A program made the position numbers and the translations under genes. Positions 58,804-64,000 of a stretch of 64,000 bases of DNA are shown one piece after another. The notes below the pieces were generated by a model. It saw only the letters and a list, made by a program, of their open reading frames with translations. It was not told the origin of the DNA and made no database searches. Source of the DNA: Niebla homalea (Eukaryota; Ascomycota; Lecanoromycetes; Lecanorales; Ramalinaceae); contig JAHGAU010000010.1 in assembly GCA_019925105.1 (NCBI GenBank), positions 62,001 to 126,000 on the forward strand, given 5' to 3'. Position 1 is the stretch's first letter. The number at the start of each line of letters is the position of its first letter.

Positions 58804-60464
58804 CTTGCTGGATCTTCCTCGTTCGAACGGCTGTGACCGGGCTCGACGAACTTTGAGTGAAGATGGAGGGTAGCTAACGATGTGAGGCTTCTGGCGCGGA
58901 AGAGTGGTTAGTGTTTAGTAGGTTGCTCGGAAATAGCGAAGCTCAATGGCGATCAATCGCTCCTTGTCAAAAGAACACGGAATGACTCGTGTCTTGTCTG
59001 CTGATCGTTCGGCCGGTGGCTCAACGTCAGTTGCTGGAGGATCTCGTTCCGAGACTTCTTTGCTATTGCGGAGGAGGGTGTCTCTGTGACCTGAGCTTTT
59101 TCGAGGGAGGAGGTTCGAGAAAGGGAGGGAGTCGCGTCTGAAGTAGGCGTGCTGTAGACGAGGGAAGACTGGTCCACGACACGGGGAAGAAAGGCTGCTT
59201 CTAGTGCGACGAGAGAGTTTGATTGTTATCGAAGGCTGTCTGTATGCTTAATATCAAGAGCTGGAGGCTTGAATCGATAGCTAACGAGATGCTTGCTGAT
59301 AACCGACGTCTGTGCGTGAGGAGGAAGAGAAGAAGAGAAGAAAATTTCAAAGGCCAAAACAATAAGACTAGTGCCTGCCGAGCCCTTCATATCATCACCA
59401 CGTCGTGATGACAGCGATATCAAACAAAATGAAGGGCGGGGTATTCATTTCGGTACCAAACTTCTGATGTGGGTAGCAGAAAAATCAGATTTTGTGGATA
59501 GATAGACAGACTGTCCATTGATGAAAAGGACTTCGTTCTCTTATCATGAATTCAGACGCTCGTGCTACCTATGTTTGCTAATGCATGCTGCTTGCTTGGG
59601 CAGGACCTGTCTCTTGTCTTTGACATCTTGGTATGAAACAGTAGTTCTCAGACAGGACGTCTAAAATATTGACCATGACCGTTCTAAGCTATGTTGCAAG
59701 GATGTCCTGTATTGAATCAAGTGGCAAATGAGTGAAGTTGTACGCTGGCCAATACATTTGCCAAAAAAGGGGTAGCACCAAGAGCAGAAGGGTGATTTTG
59801 GAAACAGGCGCAGCGGATCACAACCTTGGCCCAAGACCCACCAATGGAAGAGCTAGATGAAATGGGTGTTCTTCGTGTGAATCGGACATGCAGTAATGCT
59901 GCTGGCCAACCAGTAGTCAGATCCTGGCGGTTCAATCAGCGATGCGCCAATCGCCTTGAGCATCCACTTCACCAATAGCCATAACAGTTCCTCGTAGAAC
60001 TCTGCCCGTCAATTTGGCACCCTGGCGATTAACATGGGTAAAGTATTGCTTGATGCTTCGCAGGGGCGTTACAAGCTATACTCTTTCCAAAGGGTCCCAC
60101 AACTTGGCTTAGTCCGTTGGGGATTATATCCAGTTGCCCTGATTGGTCGGAAACCTGGATACTTATGATTTCACTCACGGCCGCGTCTCTCCTTTTCTGC
60201 GAAGTGGTGTAGAAAATGTCTTGTACTTTTTGTTTTCTGCTTACACAACTCTCGCATGCATTTATAATTGCATTGCATTGCACATGTGGAGCAATTGGCC
60301 AAATACCGCATGGACATAATTCAACGATAAGATAAAAATCTGCACACGATGCCCGCCCTCCAGATCATATAGACAAGTACTCTCAACTACCTGTCAGCTC
60401 TTGAGAACCGCAGCATCTTACAAAAGAAATAATCAAAGGTTGAGCATAATCTCTTCTACTAAAA
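58804..60464. other. Divergent intergenic region
   Basis: Lies between a minus-strand and a plus-strand gene, so it should hold both promoters. Short frames only. No gene supported. Confidence 0.5.
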
Positions 60465-61619
60465 ATGACACCAGCCGCAATGAAAGAAGCACACGTTTAT
60501 AAAGACTCCTCGGTCACCATCCAGAACGTACCTGTCCCCACCATCCAAGCACCACACAATATCCTTGTCAAGGTGCTCGCCTCAGGTGTCAATCCCAAGG
60601 ACTGGAAGATGCCTGCCGGCATTCTCACAACTATCGCCGACTGCCCGAACAGCGGCGACGACATTGCTGGCATTGTGGAAGAAGTCGGCTCCACTGTAAA
60701 ATTGTTCCGCAAGGGCGATCGCGTCGCTGGTCTACACGAACTCGGCACTTCGGGTGGCAGCTTTGCAGAGTATGCGATTTTGCCCGAGTGGACCACCTTC
60801 CACCTGCCAGAGGATCTCAGCTTCGAGCAAGCGGCGACAGTGCCAATGGCCGCGTTGATGGCTGCTGTAGGGTTCTTTGGCCTGCTGAAGATGACAGCGG
60901 GGCCGTGGGCCATGGCTGAGAAAAGAATGCCGTTAGTTGTATATGGAGCGAGCAGCGCGATGGGAGGCACAATCGTGCGATATGCCAAGATGGTGAACAT
61001 ACACCCGTTGATCTGCATCGTCGGCCAGGGGGGGGCTTTGGTCGAGAAGGTGATCGAGCCTCACAAGGGCGACGTCATCGTGGACTATCGGAAGGGAGAT
61101 GAAGCCTTGGTGGAGGAGATCAGGAGAGCACTGCTACCAGGAGAGAAGTTGCAGCACGCCTTCGACGCCGTCAGTGCTTTCAACAGTTGGATCAATATCG
61201 GCAAAGTGCTAGATCCACATGAAGGAAAGATCACGCTGGTGCTCCCGCGTCGATGCCCTGAGCTACATGCATCCATTGAGCAGAGTGTAACGATGGCAGG
61301 TAGTCTCTTCAAAGATCTGCATTTCCGTTCCAGCGATATGGATGCCAATTCGGAAGGGGCATTTCCGAAGGGGTCCTCCGAGCAGAATCTTGGACTCAGG
61401 GCGAATGGAAGAGAATTCGCCATGGTCTTTTCTCGCTTGATCGGCGTTTGGCTTGAGAATGGCAAGCTTCCTGTATTTCCCTTCCAGGTCGAGCCAGGAG
61501 GCCTTGCGGGTCTGGAAGGCGCGTTGAAGAGCTTGCGATCGAAGACGACGAGTGGCTTCAAGCACGTTATACGCATCGCTGATACGCCGGGCGTGGTGAC
61601 TTCGTTTTCGTGTGAATAA
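60465..61619 (+). CDS. Medium-chain NAD(P)-dependent reductase (enoyl-reductase/quinone-oxidoreductase type)
   Basis: A single-exon frame of 384 residues. ATG at 60465 is used; ATG at 60480 (MKEAHVYKD) would give a more typical start. The N-terminal GroES-like domain has LVKVLASGVNPKDWK, SGDDIAGIVEEVGS and FRKGDRVAGLHE. The usual zinc-binding GHE is replaced by GDD, so the enzyme is probably zinc-independent. The Rossmann part has VVYGASSAMGGTIVRYAK for NAD(P) and DVIVDYRKGDEALVEEIR. Such enzymes reduce activated C=C bonds using NADPH, either as general detoxifying oxidoreductases or as trans-acting enoyl reductases of polyketide pathways. No synthase lies within the window, so the substrate is open. 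The length is usual for the fungal members. Confidence 0.85.
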   Translation: MTPAAMKEAHVYKDSSVTIQNVPVPTIQAPHNILVKVLASGVNPKDWKMPAGILTTIADCPNSGDDIAGIVEEVGSTVKLFRKGDRVAGLHELGTSGGSFAEYAILPEWTTFHLPEDLSFEQAATVPMAALMAAVGFFGLLKMTAGPWAMAEKRMPLVVYGASSAMGGTIVRYAKMVNIHPLICIVGQGGALVEKVIEPHKGDVIVDYRKGDEALVEEIRRALLPGEKLQHAFDAVSAFNSWINIGKVLDPHEGKITLVLPRRCPELHASIEQSVTMAGSLFKDLHFRSSDMDANSEGAFPKGSSEQNLGLRANGREFAMVFSRLIGVWLENGKLPVFPFQVEPGGLAGLEGALKSLRSKTTSGFKHVIRIADTPGVVTSFSCE

Positions 61620-63887
61620 GCTATGAGACTAGCAGGGTAGCCTCGATGGTGTCTGTGCTGAGCCAGAGTATGATAGTTCTAGTTTGAATTTGAATTAATC
61701 TGATGCCCATGCACCCGAGCTGTTTACGTGCATCTTTTTCCTCTGTGGCGCAATGAATGACCCTGACCATACGCGATTGTAGACCTTCTTCGAATGGTAT
61801 GAAGAAGTAGCTCTGCAGAAATGTTCGATACGCTTCCCTTTTCTGGAGCTAGTCCAACAGCATCTTCTAAGTCAGCGAATGGTAGACAAACCCCTCCCGC
61901 TCAGCCATGAATTCTGCAATTCTTGCGCCGACGGTCGCTGCCCAGTGACTCTTGTGCATACATAATCGTGGGCTGAGATGTCGCCTAACGTCTTCTAAAG
62001 AACAGGCAGATAGCGCTTCGCTGCTCGATGAGACCCCACGGTTGATTTGATTTCGAGCAGCCACATCAGCAGGCCAAGTCTGCAGACTGCATTGATCGCG
62101 TCATTGGTCTGAATCGTAATAAGTCGGTAGATTAGGGACTGGTGCTAGAGAAAGAAGCGATGTTCCACTCCTGAGTTCCATGCAACCCAGTGCGCAGCCT
62201 TTATGCACGTGGTAACATCGTCGACTAATCTTGTAAGGCTGTAATCCACGAAGTCTTGATCGGCCCAAAGAATACCGTCACCCATTGATATGAGATATTC
62301 AGTCATATCAGTTAGGATTGCCGTCAGTCGCTCAATATGAATGTCTCAGAATTCTCCAACAGGGATAGTGTTGGTGGCGTCTGTGTACTGAGTGCAATGT
62401 ACTTGTCCGTGAGGATCATGCCGTCAAATACGTATTTATCGAGACATCTCAGACCACCGAGGTTGTCCGTGCTATCCTTCAACAGTATTCATATGCACTT
62501 TAGCAGCTCCGCGATCGCAGAGAAGCCTGCATTGGGCGCTCGCTGAAGTCTCTCCTTGAGCAACGCAATCGCGTTGAGCATATAATATTCTGGTGATTTG
62601 CGGCTTTTAAGCACGGTCACCAACAGCCCCCCTGGATGCAGCTTGCACTGACAGCCAGCTGGGCATACATTGACATGGGTAGTCTGAGCTTGCTGGTAAT
62701 AGCCACATCATGCCGGAAGGGGCCTTTCTTGACGGGCTCCGCAAGGCAGTTGAGGCATTCAGCGGCGAACGTGTTGACATAGTAGCTTTGAGAATGGGTA
62801 CTGGAGCAATTCATAAGTCTGTTCATCCATGGCGATGCATGCGCTGTCAAAAGGATCGAGAGCATACCTGTGGATGCATGCCAGATCAAGCATCCAGGGC
62901 CTTCTCCCAGGGAGGACATTGTGTATTAGCATAGGACACAGCAGCAGTCATGGCTTGAATATTGAGGGACGTAACGCTGGCAAGCAACATTCGAGGCGAG
63001 TCTTTTTTCCTCAAAAGTAGGTCCGGTGCTCTCTCGACTGGTTTATTGGACCACCTGCTACCTTTTTGGGCGATCGTCTTGCAGGGTGCCACCTCGTGGG
63101 CATCCTGTGGAAGGGCTGCATCCCGCTGAAACCTTTGCGACCGTTTCACACGAGACGTCTGCTTAGGGGCTTGACTTTGGACATAGCTTTGAATACAGAA
63201 GGCCTCGTCTCCGTGTCCGCGGGAGAGGGGATTCGCTCTCCTTGGTTTTGTTAACAAAAAAGAGAGGTTGGAGAATGCTGGCTGAAGGGCCTTGAGGCAA
63301 CGCCTTGACCATCATTGAAAATGACTACCTCTACGAAACTAGCTCGCGCTTGGCCACTTCTATGGGCTCGTTTCTCTCATCGCAAGTTGATCAGCTCATG
63401 GTGAGTGCGCAGATCGGCCGAGTGATGAAGTTTGGTCGGCCGACCTGGATCGTTCGAGGTGGACAAGGAAGATGAGAGAAGCCATGATTTCGCGATCTCT
63501 TTCAGGCGATTAAACACTCTTTCTATTCGCCTTTCAGAGTGGTGAACGACTGATGAAGAATCGCGGAGTAGACGCTCTGCAATGCACATTATGATTAGTT
63601 GCTTGGGACAAAGGTAGAAAATTCCAAATATTGAGAAAAACCCTACTGCTGCCCTCTGTGGAAGATCGACCCTTTGATAAGACGGCTTTGGAGCCATTGG
63701 CTGCGCCCGTATTGTTTCTCCACAATGGCACACCTCCCTAATCATACGGCCTCCTTTGACCATCCCGCCTTCGCATCTTGCGGTATCCTCATGTACTGTG
63801 CCCATCTTGCGCCAGCCACTCACCATACCAATCCGCATCATCCTGCTCCCTCAAGCCCCTCCATCACCACCCCATACACGGCCTCAC
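61620..63887. other. Intergenic, no gene supported
   Basis: About 2.3 kb with overlapping frames of 60-155 codons on both strands and no recognisable domain. The 155-codon minus-strand frame at 63377-63841 might include a downstream exon of the Nudix gene at its right end, but this is unproven. Confidence 0.45.
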
Positions 63888-64000
63888 TCACCATCTCCCC
63901 CTCAACATCCCCACCTCCTCGCTCGTAGCCCACTTGAACTCCGCATGCTCCTCCTGATCCAACTGCACCTCCATCTGCCCCCCATCCTTTCCCCCCTCAC
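63888..64000 (-). CDS. Nudix hydrolase, C-terminal part, cut by window edge
   Basis: Minus strand, entering from the right edge. The frame reads MEVQLDQEEHAEFKWATSEE, the EHxEFxWA segment that follows the Nudix box in ADP-ribose- and nucleotide-diphosphate-hydrolysing enzymes. The Nudix box itself would lie beyond position 64000. A GTGAGT donor directly before the in-frame stop suggests another exon downstream, so the true end is probably further left than 63888. Substrate cannot be told from this fragment. Confidence 0.5.
   Translation of the reverse strand, partial: EGGKDGGQMEVQLDQEEHAEFKWATSEEVGMLRGRW

Overview
The window looks like a nuclear contig of a filamentous ascomycete (Pezizomycotina). 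A Dothideomycete is my best guess, but that is an inference. The support is: genes with many short GT..AG introns (47-115 nt), several fungus-specific families (PTH11-type rhodopsin-fold receptors, DUF3405, DUF7029/DUF7223-like secreted protein, NRPS-like adenylation enzyme next to a P450), and two AT-rich blocks nearly free of CpA and TpG and full of TpA, which is the mark of repeat-induced point mutation (RIP).

Layout. 0.2-2.9 kb: a six-exon secreted protein with an acidic C-terminal tail. 3.4-3.8 kb: degenerate tandem repeats. 3.94-11.79 kb: RIP-ruined repeat island with ~50-bp terminal inverted repeats, holding an LTR-like tandem repeat and a tRNA-like (SINE-like) remnant. 12.4-15.8 kb: a P450 and an NRPS-like adenylation gene, both broken by in-frame stops and frame changes; the P450 stops are of RIP type. 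16.20-20.06 kb: a second RIP-ruined element with 107-bp terminal inverted repeats and a TA target duplication. 20.6-29.6 kb: three PTH11-type seven-helix genes; two are convergent paralogues with the same exon lengths (187, 20, 105, ~385, 96 nt). 29.8-31.9 kb: a membrane-anchored aspartic-protease-fold protein that has lost its first catalytic Asp. 33.1-40.8 kb: a tandem array of four copies (one dead) of a small secreted six-cysteine protein family I do not recognise. 42.4-43.7 kb: a polytopic membrane protein. 44.7-47.0 kb: a DUF3405 type II membrane protein. 47-56.9 kb: almost 10 kb with no convincing gene, built largely of degenerate tandem repeats with strong strand asymmetry. 56.9-58.8 kb: a 618-residue multispan membrane protein with no recognised family. 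60.5-61.6 kb: a medium-chain reductase. The right edge cuts a Nudix hydrolase gene.

Taken together this is an accessory, repeat-rich compartment: receptors, secreted proteins and a decayed secondary-metabolism gene pair beside transposon islands. I found no single operon-like system. The best candidates for something undescribed are the tandem six-cysteine secreted family, the RIP-type stops in the metabolic gene pair, the catalytically altered membrane aspartic protease, the hairpin-bearing minisatellite, and the 618-residue membrane protein. Exon boundaries were set by eye from splice motifs and reading-frame continuity.
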